Below are positions 36,204 to 47,248 of a stretch of DNA of 51,955 nucleotides, one piece after another. The position numbers were made by a program, and so were the translations under genes. The first letter of the stretch is position 1, and each line of letters begins with the position of its first letter. Source of the stretch: Acetobacter sp. (GTDB taxonomy: Bacteria; Pseudomonadota; Alphaproteobacteria; Acetobacterales; Acetobacteraceae); the NCBI GenBank assembly GCA_017474285.1, contig JAFVHT010000003.1, forward strand, positions 1-51,955. The letters run 5' to 3'. The notes under the pieces are model-generated. The model did not search any database. It had not been told where the DNA came from and worked only from the letters and a program-made list of their open reading frames with translations.

Positions 36204-37409
36204 TCATCCACCATTTGGTGTTGTTTGTGTATCTTGCGTAAAAACAGCCTGTTCCTTCAAAATAAAACTGCCATTCGTAACCACTGTATCACCCGCACTA
36301 ACCCCCTCCGTAATAACAATATTACCATCTAAAGAAGGTCCTAATGTTACGGGTCTTGCCGTATAATGCCCGGCAGATGTTTTTACAAAAACAACGGAAA
36401 CACCTTCAAATTTTTGTACAGCAGCTTGTGGAATAATAACCCCAGACACTTTATGAGATAAAAAAATACGTGTTTGTACATACATACCCACTTTAAGTTG
36501 TCCATTACTATTATTAACAAGGCTGAGAATCAAAACATGCTGTGTTGCTGCATCAACATTCCCTTCCACAATATCGACAACAGATTGAATAGGAGGTTCG
36601 TCTGGATCAGTCCATGTTAATTGTTCATTTCCCTTACGAATTTCACTCGCTGTATTGGCATCGACTTGGGTCACAACCCAAACATGAGAAAGATCACATA
36701 TCTCTATTGGCGGTGCACCATTTTCACTAATATCTTGACCGCTCGCTACAGAAACATTCATTACTGTACCATCTAACGGAGAGACGATAAAAGACACACC
36801 GTTATGGGATTGTTCTGTGTTTGAGTCATAACGACCAAGATGCTCAAGGAGATTATGTACTTCAGCCTCACGTTGATGAACAAGCGCTACCGCTTCTTGT
36901 AAAGCAATCTTACGGCGTTCTACCTCACTAACAGACAATGCGCCCCCGCTTAACATTTTTCCCCGCTGGTAGAGTTGTTGTGCATTCGCCTGTTGGGCAC
37001 GCGCTTCTTGCAACGCAGCTTGGGTAACGGCAAGACGATCTTTTTCATCACTCATAACAAAGTTTTGATATTTTAGGAGCACTTGACCTTTATGAACATT
37101 CTGCCCCTGCAGCACATCAACAGAAATGACACGCCCTGTTCCTATAGGGCGAATACGTACTGTATTGCGTGAATCAGCTTCAACATAAGCAAGTCCACCG
37201 ACATGTTTTGATATGGCGCCCTTTACAGCAACAGCCATTTGAATATGCTCACGCTTGATAGCTGCAGCAGAAATTTCAACTGTTGGCATATGAGGAAGCT
37301 CTGCCTGTTGTGCTTGAACGACAGAGACTATAAGACTACTTAAAGCCATGCACAATACAACACACCGCCCTAAAAAGCCTAAAAAAAACTTCCGCCAAAT
37401 ACACGTCAT
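36204..37409 (-). CDS. RND efflux periplasmic adaptor (CzcB-like)
   Basis: The membrane-fusion subunit linking pump and outer-membrane channel. The 401-residue protein has a signal sequence (hydrophobic about residues 12-30, cleavage near VQA-QQ). A lipoyl-like half motif (RIRPIGTGRVISVDVLQGQNVHKGQVLL) precedes a coiled-coil hairpin (residues about 120-200, rich in Gln/Ala/Glu). The second lipoyl half reads VSPLDGTVMNVSVASGQDI, and a beta-barrel domain follows. It has no N-terminal His-rich metal-binding extension. Its ATG overlaps the outer-membrane-factor stop by 4 bp. Confidence 0.92.
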   Translation of the reverse strand: MTCIWRKFFLGFLGRCVVLCMALSSLIVSVVQAQQAELPHMPTVEISAAAIKREHIQMAVAVKGAISKHVGGLAYVEADSRNTVRIRPIGTGRVISVDVLQGQNVHKGQVLLKYQNFVMSDEKDRLAVTQAALQEARAQQANAQQLYQRGKMLSGGALSVSEVERRKIALQEAVALVHQREAEVHNLLEHLGRYDSNTEQSHNGVSFIVSPLDGTVMNVSVASGQDISENGAPPIEICDLSHVWVVTQVDANTASEIRKGNEQLTWTDPDEPPIQSVVDIVEGNVDAATQHVLILSLVNNSNGQLKVGMYVQTRIFLSHKVSGVIIPQAAVQKFEGVSVVFVKTSAGHYTARPVTLGPSLDGNIVITEGVSAGDTVVTNGSFILKEQAVFTQDTQTTPNGG

Positions 37410-38637
37410 GGAATATGCCCTGTCATGAGCACCATACGCGCAATAGCCGCGCGCATTGTTATATCTGCTTGAATAAATTTATCTGTCGCATCCAGCTCAG
37501 CACGGCGTGCACGGATATATTCAATAACAGGTATTTCCCCAACTTTCCATGCTTGCGCCAAATACACAGCACGTTGCTTTGCATGATATTGGCTCACACG
37601 TGCGTGTCGTGCCATTTCAACCGATTTCCTCAATTCATTACCAAGCTGTTCGTACTCTACTCTTATTTTTCGCTGTGCTAGTACAACCTCACGCTCAGCT
37701 TGGCTTACAGCTTGCGTTGCCTGCATCATTTGTGGCACAAAAACAGCCTTGTTGGGCAAAGGAATATTAAATTGTACCCCTGTCTGCGTATCTGACGGTG
37801 TCTCCCACTGGATCATACGCTGGACCATTATCCCAACTTCAGGATTAGGTATATAAGAGTGTCGTGCTAAATTATAGGCGGCTTTTGCCTTATTTAACAT
37901 AGCATCAACAAGTTGAAACCTCGGATCTTTGTTAATATCAAGTTGCATCCCCCATCGTGCCAGCATACGCCCATCAACATTGGCCATATTCGGTACATCA
38001 CGCCGACCTGTTAGCACCTCTAGCTCAATGAGAGTATTATCAAGAGTCTGCTCCGTGTCAGATAATTCCTCCTCAATACTTTCCTGCTCAGATATAGCCA
38101 TATTATAATCAGCACGCGGTACTTCACCTGCATCACACGCTTTTTTAATATCCACTGAAGCATGCACTAAAACATCGCGTACCTCTGTTAGATTTTGGAT
38201 ACGTTCCTGCGCAATTTCGGCAATACGAACTAAATCAATAACATTTACGGCAAGAGTAAGTCTCTGAACTTTAATCTGCCAAAGAGCTACTTTTTCATCT
38301 TCTTTCGCAGCACGTTGAGTCGCATCGCGCTGACCTGGCAACCAGAGAGGTACATTAACACCTCCCAAATAAGTCGTAAATCCGACTTTACTGCCTATAA
38401 AATGGTCATCCCAATACTGCCCAAAAACTTCTGGACCACTTGGAAACCATGACCGTGCTGCATCAGCGTTTTTGCGCGCAGCTTCAGCATCAACTTCGTA
38501 AGCGAGATGAACCGGATCTCTCTGCCACGCCTCATCAATAGCTTCTTGTAATGTCCTTGCAAAAACATTAACAGGAAAGGCTATCAGAAAAAGACTACAG
38601 ATGAGACAGGTAACACAAGAAACTAACCTATCCCCAT
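37406..38637 (-). CDS. RND outer-membrane factor (CzcC/TolC family), frameshifted at codon 2
   Basis: The outer-membrane channel subunit. The open frame runs uninterrupted from about 38633 to 37406, but the only standard start inside it is a TTG at 38368 in mid-protein. At 38637 an ATG with GGAGG 8 nt upstream opens a frame that hits a stop after four codons (ATGGGGATAGGTTAG). Adding one G to the GGGG run restores a 410-residue protein beginning MGDRLVSCVTCLICSLFLIA... with a signal peptide ending VFA. It then continues RTLQEAIDEAWQRDP, the canonical OMF start. The rest shows the two long coiled-coil repeats of OMFs. Either a real inactivating/slippage mutation or a sequence error. Confidence 0.8.
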
Positions 38638-38901
38638 GGACTTATCCTCCGTTACTTCATGGTTTAAACACACGAGGTTTACCCTCTCACAATAGTTTTT
38701 ACATTAATTCTTTTAGATTGATTTTCAGATTTCTGTTAAGAGACAAACCTGTTTAGGTATTCATATAAAATGAAAAAATAAAAAATATATGAGGTTATTT
38801 AACAATAATAGATTCAAAAATATTTTTTTACCACTAGATAAAATAACCACTTTGCTAAAATTTACCCATAATAACACTTTGACAAAGGACACTTTACAAG
38901 A

Positions 38902-39945
38902 CTATCTCCCCCTTTTCCAAGATTCTATTATGTTTTTCTTTAGTGTCTCAGGCAAAACAACATAATCAAGATTTGTTGCAATACGATTACCGTTCTTAAA
39001 ACTCCATTCAAAAAATTTCTGAACCGCTGTATCGCGTTGTCGATCACGCATAGGCAAGGGTACTAAAACATAGGTTGCCGATACGATAGGCCAAGCATTG
39101 ACCCCTGACGTCTCTAAAACGTTAATAACAAAATGTGCCGCATCTTTCCAGTCTGCTTGTTTTGCTGCGTTAGAAAAACTCTCCAAACTTGCAGCAACAT
39201 TAGTGCCGAAACGATTACGCAATCGTACAGTTGTAAGATGATTACGCCGCGCATAAGCATACTCGACATAGCCTATAGCCCCTTCAACGTTCTGAATCGT
39301 TGCGGCTACACCGTCATTCCCACGAGCCCCCATACCACAGGGCCAACCCACAGAAGTTCCCGCCCCTTGATTTTTCTTCCAACGTGCTGAAGATTCTGCC
39401 AAATAAGAGGTAAAAACAAATGTTGTTCCAGAGCCATCGGCACGATAAACAGGAGCAATCTCCTCAGAAGGAAGTTCTATATTAGGGTTCAGTGCTTTAA
39501 TGCGTGCATCGTTCCACATTGTAATAGTACCCGCATAAATATCCGCAATAATCTCACCATTGAGAACAAGAGCATCGGCTTTAACACCGACAAGGTTGAC
39601 AACAGGTACAATCCCTCCCATAACGGTCGGGAATTGAAATAATTTATTCAAATCAAGTTGTTCAGATTTCATAGGCACATCAGAAGCCCCAAAATCAACC
39701 GTGCCTACAAGAACTTGATTTTGTCCCGCACTTGACCCCACATTTTGATAATTAACGGCAACACCCGTTTCTTCTTCAGAAGCAGCAGCCCACGCCTCAT
39801 AAACGGGTGCTGCAAAACCAGATCCCGCTCCCGTTACCGTTATTGCCTGCGCAGGAACAGGCACACCTCCAAAAAAGCACGTTATAACGGGGACAAGCCA
39901 ACACTCTCTAAAGCGTGTGGGCTTGCTTATAAGAGACATGCTCAT
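38902..39945 (-). CDS. pstS: Phosphate ABC-transporter substrate-binding protein PstS
   Basis: Periplasmic phosphate receptor. The 347-residue preprotein has an N-terminal signal (hydrophobic segment [17 protein letters not shown]). The phosphate-binding signatures are [11 protein letters not shown] (residues about 38-48), [25 protein letters not shown] and [12 protein letters not shown]. It is unusual to find it alone: no pstC, pstA, pstB or phoU is adjacent. Its ATG overlaps the purA stop by 4 bp, so it is co-translated with a purine gene. The membrane and ATPase subunits must be elsewhere if it works in uptake. Confidence 0.93.
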   Translation of the reverse strand: MSMSLISKPTRFRECWLVPVITCFFGGVPVPAQAITVTGAGSGFAAPVYEAWAAASEEETGVAVNYQNVGSSAGQNQVLVGTVDFGASDVPMKSEQLDLNKLFQFPTVMGGIVPVVNLVGVKADALVLNGEIIADIYAGTITMWNDARIKALNPNIELPSEEIAPVYRADGSGTTFVFTSYLAESSARWKKNQGAGTSVGWPCGMGARGNDGVAATIQNVEGAIGYVEYAYARRNHLTTVRLRNRFGTNVAASLESFSNAAKQADWKDAAHFVINVLETSGVNAWPIVSATYVLVPLPMRDRQRDTAVQKFFEWSFKNGNRIATNLDYVVLPETLKKNIIESWKRGR

Positions 39946-41240
39946 GAAAGCGAAGTCTCAAACGGATCTTGTTTTAGGATTGTATCCTGACGATCTGCCC
40001 CAGTAGACAACAATATTATAGGCACGCCTATAAGTTCTTCAAGGCGGCGCACATAATGAATTGCCTGCATAGGCAAGTCGTCCCAACGCTGAATGCCGTG
40101 AGTTGTTTCTTTCCACCCTTCTAATGTTTCATAAACAGGACGAACACGTTCTTGCGCTGCAGGGGCAGACGGCAATCGATCTATGGTTTGACCGTCACAT
40201 TCATATCCTACACACACTTTAATTTCGTCCAACCCATCGAGTACATCGAGTTTCGTTAAAGCTAAGCCATCAATACCTCCTACACGCACGGCATACCGTG
40301 CCAAAATTGCATCAAACCACCCACAACGACGGGAACGCCCAGTTACTGTACCAAACTCATGTCCACGTTCACCTAATCCACGCCCAATATCATCAAATAA
40401 CTCTGTAGGAAACGGACCTTTACCAACACGGGTACAATATGCCTTCACAATACCAAGAACAAATCCTATAGATTTTGGGCTAAGACCTGCGCCTACACCC
40501 GCGTTAGCCGCCACAGTATTAGAACTCGTTACAAATGGATAAGTACCGTGATCAACATCCAACATAACGGCTTGCGCACCTTCAAACAGGATTCTTTTTC
40601 CACGTTTATTGACATTCTCAAGAATGTCCCACGTCTGTGCCATAAAAGGAAGTATTTTAGGTGCCGTTTCTAACAGACAAGAAAGTAGTTTCTCTTTTTC
40701 AAAGGTCGATGCCCCCAACCCTGCGAGCAATGTGTTATGGTGCAATAAAAGTTCATCTAACTTCCACTCTAAAGTTTTCCGCTCTGCAAGGTCACATAAA
40801 CGAATAGCACGACGAGCAACTTTATCTTCATAGGCAGGACCAATCCCCCGGCCTGTCGTCCCAATTTGACGCGTGCCACGTGCCGCTTCCCGTGCGCAAT
40901 CAAGAGCAACGTGTACAGGTAAAATCAATGGTGCATTTTCAGCAATACGTAAAATGTCAGGAGTCACTTTCAAACCTTGATCTTCTACCCGTGCAATTTC
41001 TGCAAGAAGTGCATGCGGATCAACCACAACGCCATTACCAATAATACATAATTTACCGCTTACAATGCCTGAGGGTAAAAGAGATAATTTATAAATGTTT
41101 TCCCCTACAACAAGGGTATGCCCTGCATTATGTCCCCCCTGAAAGCGTACAACCACCTCAGCCCGACTCGCCAACCAGTCAACAATTTTGCCTTTACCCT
41201 CATCACCCCATTGAACACCAATAACGGTTACATTAGACAT
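39942..41240 (-). CDS. purA: Adenylosuccinate synthetase
   Basis: Makes adenylosuccinate from IMP, aspartate and GTP, the committed step to AMP. The 432-residue protein opens with the family start [21 protein letters not shown], containing the catalytic Asp and P-loop. It goes on with [31 protein letters not shown] and [11 protein letters not shown] chose ATG 41240 (GAGGAG about 10 nt upstream) over the TTG at 41258. It lies downstream of hisZ on the same strand, an arrangement common in alphaproteobacteria, and is translationally coupled to pstS. Confidence 0.96.
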   Translation of the reverse strand: MSNVTVIGVQWGDEGKGKIVDWLASRAEVVVRFQGGHNAGHTLVVGENIYKLSLLPSGIVSGKLCIIGNGVVVDPHALLAEIARVEDQGLKVTPDILRIAENAPLILPVHVALDCAREAARGTRQIGTTGRGIGPAYEDKVARRAIRLCDLAERKTLEWKLDELLLHHNTLLAGLGASTFEKEKLLSCLLETAPKILPFMAQTWDILENVNKRGKRILFEGAQAVMLDVDHGTYPFVTSSNTVAANAGVGAGLSPKSIGFVLGIVKAYCTRVGKGPFPTELFDDIGRGLGERGHEFGTVTGRSRRCGWFDAILARYAVRVGGIDGLALTKLDVLDGLDEIKVCVGYECDGQTIDRLPSAPAAQERVRPVYETLEGWKETTHGIQRWDDLPMQAIHYVRRLEELIGVPIILLSTGADRQDTILKQDPFETSLS

Positions 41241-41277
41241 TGACAATTTGCTCCTCAATTACCCTATTAGCCTCAAT

Positions 41278-42483
41278 TTAAGACATGCTTTCTACGATAT
41301 GACATATTGTTCCAGAAAGAATAAAAGCACATCCAAGACGACGGGCTTCTTCTACCGCTTGTACACCCGATGTAAACCCGCCAATTGTGACGTATCCCTT
41401 TTGACGCAGACAAGCTGCTTCTACTTGGTCAGCATCTTGAGCTAAATAAACACGCTCACGTGGAGGAGCAGGCGGCATTAACCTAAAGAGTACATCAGGT
41501 CGGAAAGTAAGGCCACACGCGGGCTCCTCATCATTACACAGATAACGCCCACCTCTACCCAACTCTTCTGAACATCCTTGTGCAAAGAGTGAAACGCACA
41601 CACCTGTATGATATTGCCACCCACGACACTCTACCAAATCGACTGTTATTCCTAAATCAGGACAACGTTTCCTTAAAGCCGTCACAGTTTGAAGAAAACG
41701 ATCCGCAATTTGTTGTGTTTTCTGTGGTAAATTCATCGCTTTAAGGCATCGCAAAGCGTGCTCCACTGTCCCTCCCGCTTCAAGCAAAGCGATCAGAGAA
41801 GAAGCCACTACGCCACCACACTCAACGACAGCAACAGCGTCTTTACGCGCTAAAGCATAATAAACTTTTTTCCTCCGTGCTTCAGGTATATCTGCCTCTT
41901 CAAGAAGCATTGGCACAAGAGGCGGCATTGTAAGATCAAAAGAAACATTCCGAACGCCTAATCGCTCTAATGCTTCAGCGGCAATAGAGATCACTTCTAC
42001 ATCCGCTTCTGGTGTATCTAGTCCGATTAACTCCATCCCCACTTGCATAATTTCACGCCCTCTTTCCCCTGTTGCAACTGGCGTTACAACAACGCACGTT
42101 CCTGCATAGGAAACACGTAATGGACGAGCAACATCTCTCGCTCTCGTGGCTGCCATACGGGCAATTTGTGGCGTAATATCTGCCCGCAACACCATCATAC
42201 GCCGACTATCAGGGTCCATAACCCGAAAACTTTGTGCAGAAAGAGTCGCCCCAGCCCCTACAAGATAAGTTTCCTCAAACTCCATTAAAGGAGGCTTAAC
42301 AGGATCATACCCATGCGCTATAAGGCTTTCCATTAACACTGAAACACCATAAGCCTCTGTACGAGCATCAGTCGTAAGAAGGTCAACAAAACCATTAGGA
42401 AGTAAAGCAAAACGAAAAGGCTTCTTTTCGGCTAAATTTCTTACTTGTTCTCTTTTTAGAGTATTTTCTGGTGTACAGGTCAT
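41278..42483 (-). CDS. hisZ: ATP phosphoribosyltransferase regulatory subunit HisZ
   Basis: A HisRS-like paralogue that forms the active hetero-octamer with short-form HisG in histidine biosynthesis. The 401-residue protein has a class II synthetase-like core: PPLMEFEETYL, FRVMDPDSRRMMVLRADITPQIARMA (motif 2-like) and the late GCSEELGRGGRYL block. It lacks the C-terminal anticodon-binding domain of a true HisRS and has no catalytic HisA-type sequence. ATG 42483 starts right at the family N-terminal region. purA follows about 37 nt after its stop. Confidence 0.92.
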   Translation of the reverse strand: MTCTPENTLKREQVRNLAEKKPFRFALLPNGFVDLLTTDARTEAYGVSVLMESLIAHGYDPVKPPLMEFEETYLVGAGATLSAQSFRVMDPDSRRMMVLRADITPQIARMAATRARDVARPLRVSYAGTCVVVTPVATGERGREIMQVGMELIGLDTPEADVEVISIAAEALERLGVRNVSFDLTMPPLVPMLLEEADIPEARRKKVYYALARKDAVAVVECGGVVASSLIALLEAGGTVEHALRCLKAMNLPQKTQQIADRFLQTVTALRKRCPDLGITVDLVECRGWQYHTGVCVSLFAQGCSEELGRGGRYLCNDEEPACGLTFRPDVLFRLMPPAPPRERVYLAQDADQVEAACLRQKGYVTIGGFTSGVQAVEEARRLGCAFILSGTICHIVESMS

Positions 42484-42536
42484 GACTTCACAAAAGTTCC
42501 TAACTTTTTATTGGACACCGCTCACTTGAGGATATT

Positions 42537-43352
42537 TTAACTTTGGACTGCACGCGCTAGCGCTTTCATCTGCTCTAACACTGCGGGAAGTGTTCTTTCT
42601 GTTGCCTGCCCGTTATGATCCAATGTTTCCGCCAATGTTGCCAATAATGCTGAAGCAACAACAGCACCATCCGCTATGCGAACCGCTTCGGTAACGTGTT
42701 GCGGCGTACGAACACCAAAGCCAATGACTATTGGAAGAGACGTTACAGCCCTTACACGTGGAATAGCTTTTTGTAAATCTTGACTATCAGCCGAATGTGT
42801 CCCTGTAACCCCAACAACACTCACGTAATAAACAAACCCAGACGCTTGTTCAAGTACATAGGCTAAACGTGTATCTGTCGTTGTAGGCGTTACAAGGCGA
42901 ATAACGTCTAACCCATAGTGAACAGCTGGGACTCTTAAAATCTCAGATTCCTCTGATGGTAGATCAACGACAATAACCCCATCAACACCCGCTACAACTG
43001 CATCACGACAAAAACGCTCATACCCATATGTTTCTATAGGATTAACATACCCCATAAGAATAATAGGCGTTGTCGTATCGTTTTTACGAAAATACCCGAC
43101 CATTTCGAAAACACCGGCAAGCGTTGCTCCTGCCCGTAATCCCCGCAAAGCCGCTGCCTGAATAATAGGACCATCTGCAGCAGGATCAGAAAATGGCATA
43201 CCAATTTCTATTAAATCTGCCCCAGAAGCAGGCATAGCCTCCAATAACGCTTGAGATGTAGCACGATCAGGGTCAAACGCTTCTAAATAGGGAATAAAAG
43301 CACCACGCCCTTGCGCAGCGAGTGCTTGAAAGCGGGCGGCAATACGGCTCAC
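42537..43352 (-). CDS. trpA: Tryptophan synthase alpha subunit
   Basis: Cleaves indole-3-glycerol phosphate to indole. The 271-residue TIM-barrel protein has [11 protein letters not shown] at the N-terminus. The catalytic glutamate is in [22 protein letters not shown] and the catalytic aspartate in [12 protein letters not shown]. The phosphate site is [12 protein letters not shown]. Its ATG overlaps the trpB stop by 4 bp, as expected for channelled alpha-beta subunits. trpF is not upstream of trpB here. Confidence 0.96.
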   Translation of the reverse strand: MSRIAARFQALAAQGRGAFIPYLEAFDPDRATSQALLEAMPASGADLIEIGMPFSDPAADGPIIQAAALRGLRAGATLAGVFEMVGYFRKNDTTTPIILMGYVNPIETYGYERFCRDAVVAGVDGVIVVDLPSEESEILRVPAVHYGLDVIRLVTPTTTDTRLAYVLEQASGFVYYVSVVGVTGTHSADSQDLQKAIPRVRAVTSLPIVIGFGVRTPQHVTEAVRIADGAVVASALLATLAETLDHNGQATERTLPAVLEQMKALARAVQS

Positions 43353-44578
43353 AATTCTACTCCTAGATAACGTGCTACCGTAAAAATGTCTTTATCTCCC
43401 CGACCAGAAAGATTAAGAAGCATGATTTTATCCTTTGAAAGATGAGGCGCGGTACGCACAGCATAGGCTACAGCATGAGCAGACTCCAATGCAGGAATAA
43501 TCCCCTCCATTTGTGTACAGAGTTGAAAAGCCTCTAACGCCTCTTCATCAGTAGCAGAGACATATTCAACCCGCCCAATATCGTGTAACCACGCATGCTC
43601 GGGACCTATCCCCGGGTAATCCAACCCTGCACTAATAGAATGGGTATCCTCTATTTGTCCCTCATCGTCCTGTAAAAGATAAGTCCGATTACCGTGTAAT
43701 ACACCAGAACGCCCACGCCCAATAGAGGCAGCTGTTTTACCACTTTCTAAACCATGACCAGCCGCTTCAACACCCACCAATTGAACAGAAGAATCTTCTA
43801 AAAAAGCGTAAAACATTCCTATAGCGTTAGACCCCCCACCAATAGCCGCAACCACGCTATCAGGCAAACGCCCTTCAGTTTCTAAAATTTGATCACGGGC
43901 TTCTATACCAATAACGCTTTGAAAATCACGCACCATAACCGGATAAGGATGTGGACCTGCCACAGTTCCGATCAGCATATAAGTATTTTCCACATTAGCG
44001 ACCCAATCGCGCATCGCTTCATTCATAGCATCTTTAAGCGTGCCTTTCCCCGCTGTAACAGAGACAACCTCTGCCCCAAGCAGACGCATACGAAAAACAT
44101 TAGGCTTTTGCCGTTCAACATCTGTGGCACCCATGTAAATAACGCATTTAAGCCCAAACAAGGCACACACTGTTGCTGTTGCTACGCCATGCTGCCCTGC
44201 GCCTGTCTCAGCAACAATCCGTGTACGCCCCATACGACGCGCTAAAAGAATCTGCCCCATAACATTGTTAAGTTTATGTGAGCCCGTGTGATTTAACTCC
44301 TCTCTCTTAAGGTAGAGACGCGCCCCCCCCAATCGTTCGGTAAGACGGCGTGCAAACCACAAGGGGCTTGGTCTACCCACATAATCTTTCAAATAATAGG
44401 CAAGCTCACTTTGAAAAGAGGGATCGGCTTTCGCTGCTTTGTAAGCTGCAGCCAATTCTTGCACAAGCGGCATCAGTGTTTCCGCAACAAAACACCCTCC
44501 GTAACGCCCTCCGAAATACCCCCTCTCATCAGGCTGTTGCCTCAAAGAGTGCACTTCAGGCTGTGTTCGCTTTACCAT
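43349..44578 (-). CDS. trpB: Tryptophan synthase beta subunit
   Basis: PLP enzyme joining indole and serine. The 409-residue protein has the PLP lysine in HTGSHKLNN, the [11 protein letters not shown] loop, the phosphate-binding glycine run [10 protein letters not shown], and the late SGRGDKD. All are typical of TrpB1. Codons for LGGAR near the N-terminal third form an eight-G run on the coding strand (44333-44340), but the frame is intact. It is first in the trpBA pair and divergent from rho across a 720-bp gap. No leader peptide with Trp codons is visible. Confidence 0.96.
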   Translation of the reverse strand: MVKRTQPEVHSLRQQPDERGYFGGRYGGCFVAETLMPLVQELAAAYKAAKADPSFQSELAYYLKDYVGRPSPLWFARRLTERLGGARLYLKREELNHTGSHKLNNVMGQILLARRMGRTRIVAETGAGQHGVATATVCALFGLKCVIYMGATDVERQKPNVFRMRLLGAEVVSVTAGKGTLKDAMNEAMRDWVANVENTYMLIGTVAGPHPYPVMVRDFQSVIGIEARDQILETEGRLPDSVVAAIGGGSNAIGMFYAFLEDSSVQLVGVEAAGHGLESGKTAASIGRGRSGVLHGNRTYLLQDDEGQIEDTHSISAGLDYPGIGPEHAWLHDIGRVEYVSATDEEALEAFQLCTQMEGIIPALESAHAVAYAVRTAPHLSKDKIMLLNLSGRGDKDIFTVARYLGVEL

Positions 44579-45301
44579 AACCTATTCCCATTACTTGTTT
44601 ACTCTCGTTTTACCTTACAAGATTTTGGTAGACTCTACAAAACTCAAACTTTTTAGGTCATGTAAAAAGACACTCGTTAAGCCCTTCTAAAAAACCTTGC
44701 AATAACTCTTTATAATCATGCTTTTTGTTGGGCTCTTTGATTTTTTATTTATGAGTAACCTCTAACACTTTGTTATTGTTCTTACTTTTTTATAATAGGC
44801 TATATTTGTAACACATATCTTACCATTCACGAATAAACTCTTTAACAAACCCTTTATAAGGTTTTATAATTAAAGTGTTACAAAATATATTAATTTTATA
44901 TATTGACTTTCTCAGAAAAAATCACCCTAGAAATTCTTGAAAAAAAATGAATTTATGTCTTGACAAGATTATTTAGTATCGCGTAGTTAGATGCAAATAC
45001 CTTAACGCACTTAAGTTTTAGGTGTTCTTCTTTTATAAAAACATTGTTTTCGTTCTGTCTCCTACCTTTTTAATGTTCACTGTTTTGATGTTTGTGTTAA
45101 TCCTAATTTGATCGCATTCGTTGAAATAGTTTTTACAGGTGGTTGTTTATAAACGTATTGCTTTGTTTTTGTACGTATTTTTTGACATAGTTCTTAGGTT
45201 TCTTTTGGATAGAGTTCGCTTCTTATATGCTTTACTTCCCCCTTTCGAAGCCTCTTTGCTATTAGTTACAACTTTCCTTACAAATCAGAGCACATCTAAT
45301 A
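44579..45301. other. Long AT-rich divergent region / rho leader
   Basis: About 720 bp between divergent trpB and rho. A plausible plus-strand promoter is TTGACA at 44960-44965 with TAGTTA at 44984-44989 (18-bp spacing), which would give rho a leader of about 300 nt. The leader is T-rich. The 60-codon ORF at 45139 has no good start and overlaps rho, so I do not call it. No tRNA or known riboswitch is recognised. Confidence 0.4.
44960..44989 (+). promoter_or_regulatory. Candidate sigma-70-type promoter for rho
   Basis: A perfect -35 hexamer TTGACA and an 18-bp spacer lead to a weak -10, TAGTTA. It is the best promoter-like sequence in the region and is oriented towards rho. Confidence 0.35.
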
Positions 45302-46600
45302 ATGCATCTTGTAGAACTTAAAGCTAAGTCTGCTGCAGACCTTCTTGCCTATGCTGAAAGTTTAAATATTGAAAATGCCTCGTCACTGCGTAAGCAAGAT
45401 ATGGTGTTTGCTATTCTCAAAACTTTAGCCGATAACAACCAGGCTATTTATGGCGAAGGCACTCTTGAAATTATGCAAGACGGTTTTGGGTATCTGCGTT
45501 CTTCAGAATCAAATTATCTTCCTAGCCCAGATGATATTTATGTTTCTCCGGCACAAGTACGCCGTTTTGGTCTCCGTACAGGAGACACAATAGAAGGACA
45601 AATTTGTGCCCCCTCTGATGGTGAACGCTATTTTTCCCTTCTTAAAATCAATACGATCAATTTTGAACTCCCTGAAACTGTACGCCATCGAATTAATTTT
45701 GATAATTTAACGCCTCTTTATCCTAGCCGTCGCCTTAAAATGGAAATAGAGGATCCTACAGCGGTACAAGAAACAAAACACGAAAAAAATAAAAAAGGCA
45801 CTTCTAAAGATTTAACCCCTAGAGTCATTGACCTTGTCGCCCCTATTGGTATGGGACAACGTGCCATTATTGTTGCCCCCCCTCGCTCTGGTAAAACAGT
45901 TATGTTACAGAGCATTGCAAAATCTATTGCAACAAATTACCCTGACATTTTCTTAATTGTTTTACTCATTGATGAGCGCCCAGAAGAGGTGACAGATATG
46001 GCGCGCTCTGTGCGAGGAGAGGTTATTGCCTCAACTTTTGATGAATCGGCCCATCGTCATGTTCAAGTAACCGAAATGGTTATAGAAAAGGCTAAACGCC
46101 TCGTTGAACATAAGCGCGATGTTGTTATTCTTCTTGATTCTATTACCCGCCTTGCACGGGCTTATAACACGGTTGTACCCTCTTCTGGTAAAGTATTAAC
46201 AGGAGGCGTCGATGCTAATGCACTTCAACGTCCTAAACGTTTTTTTGGTGCTGCACGAAGTATTGAAGAAGGAGGATCTTTAACCATTATTGCCACCGCC
46301 CTCATTGATACGGGTAGCCGGATGGATGAAGTTATTTTTGAGGAGTTCAAAGGCACTGGCAATTCTGAACTCGTGCTTGATCGCAAATTAGCGGATAAGC
46401 GTACTTTCCCTGCTATCGACATTACCAAAAGCGGCACTCGTAAAGAAGAACTTCTTGTTGATCGTTCTACTCTATCAAAAATGTGGGTTTTACGTCGTAT
46501 TCTTACGCCTATGGGCAGTATGGACGCTATGGATTTCTTACTCGATAAGATTAAACACAGCAAAACAAATAATGATTTTTTTGAAAGTATGAATAACTAA
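45302..46600 (+). CDS. rho: Transcription termination factor Rho
   Basis: A hexameric RNA helicase that ends transcripts. The 432-residue protein has the N-terminal helical domain ([21 protein letters not shown]), the RNA-binding cold-shock-like domain ([16 protein letters not shown]), Walker A APPRSGKT (about residues 192-199), Walker [17 protein letters not shown] and the secondary RNA site [21 protein letters not shown] Lys/Glu-rich insertion ([13 protein letters not shown], about residues 158-170) sits before the ATPase core. Its long upstream leader fits with Rho autoregulation in other bacteria (inference). Confidence 0.96.
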   Translation: MHLVELKAKSAADLLAYAESLNIENASSLRKQDMVFAILKTLADNNQAIYGEGTLEIMQDGFGYLRSSESNYLPSPDDIYVSPAQVRRFGLRTGDTIEGQICAPSDGERYFSLLKINTINFELPETVRHRINFDNLTPLYPSRRLKMEIEDPTAVQETKHEKNKKGTSKDLTPRVIDLVAPIGMGQRAIIVAPPRSGKTVMLQSIAKSIATNYPDIFLIVLLIDERPEEVTDMARSVRGEVIASTFDESAHRHVQVTEMVIEKAKRLVEHKRDVVILLDSITRLARAYNTVVPSSGKVLTGGVDANALQRPKRFFGAARSIEEGGSLTIIATALIDTGSRMDEVIFEEFKGTGNSELVLDRKLADKRTFPAIDITKSGTRKEELLVDRSTLSKMWVLRRILTPMGSMDAMDFLLDKIKHSKTNNDFFESMNN

Positions 46601-46612
46601 AATTTAATTTTC

Positions 46613-46864
46613 CTATTCTTTTTTAAGAACTTCTAAAACAATCTTGTCATTAGAACAATCAGCGTTATCAGAACAACGCGTTTCTGCTATAAGATGGTGC
46701 CCTAATAGTTGTATAGAGCGTTTTACGTTTCTATAGGGTTCCTCACCCGCAAGGTGAATAACAAGTTTCTGTCCTACCTGCATTTGATCTAATGCTAAAC
46801 GAACGTACACAAAAGTCATCGGACAATGTTTTTTTGTTACATCAAGGACTTTATCGTTTTCCAT
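46613..46864 (-). CDS. TusA-like sulfur-carrier protein
   Basis: An 83-residue SirA/TusA-fold protein. The sulfur-binding Cys14 lies in the signature KKHCPMTFVYVRLALDQM (CPxT variant). It continues with GQKLVIHLAGEEPYRNVKRS and GHHLIAET. I start it at ATG 46864, supported by GGAG 9 nt upstream. Extra cysteines (TRCSDNADCSND) in the C-terminal third are unusual for plain TusA. It lies tail-to-tail with rho. The sulfur acceptor (tRNA thiolation, molybdopterin or other) is not evident. Confidence 0.8.
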   Translation of the reverse strand: MENDKVLDVTKKHCPMTFVYVRLALDQMQVGQKLVIHLAGEEPYRNVKRSIQLLGHHLIAETRCSDNADCSNDKIVLEVLKKE

Positions 46865-47248
46865 AGAAAGCAGCTCCATCTGTTTATTTTTTGTCTTGAA
46901 GAATCAAAAAAAGACGGCACACTAGAATAACCCTTCCTTTATTTGCTCTAAAGACGTAAATCCTGTACTTTTATATTTGTTATAAAACCATAGAATTATA
47001 CCAACGAAAATATTACAAACCTTGTTCAGACAGACTTTATAAGATTTATATTCAATTTTTCCCTCCTTATGGTGCATTTTTTATTTATATAACCCTTATA
47101 TAAAAACCTATTTAGAGCCTACTCAATAAACCAAAAGCCTTACATAGTTATACAATGCTATACCATGGCATATAATATACCTTGTTTGATAATGTTTTTT
47201 ACCCCTCTTAATAAAGAGGTTATTCCCTTAACAACAGAAAGATAAAAT
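46865..47248. other. AT-rich intergenic region
   Basis: Divergent promoters for the TusA-like and OlsB-like genes should lie here. A short hairpin (CCTCTT, AATA, AAGAGG) at about 47204-47219 precedes the OlsB-like start. No other structure or RNA gene is recognised. Confidence 0.4.

Noticed and set aside
44333..44340. Eight-G coding-strand run in trpB as a phase-variation tract
   Set aside because: It encodes Gly-Gly in an intact, conserved housekeeping enzyme. Tryptophan synthase switching is implausible. It serves as a caution that moderate G runs occur here by codon use.
45139..45321. 60-codon ORF upstream of rho as a leader peptide
   Set aside because: No good start or ribosome-binding site, hydrophobic low-complexity product, and it overlaps the rho start in another frame.
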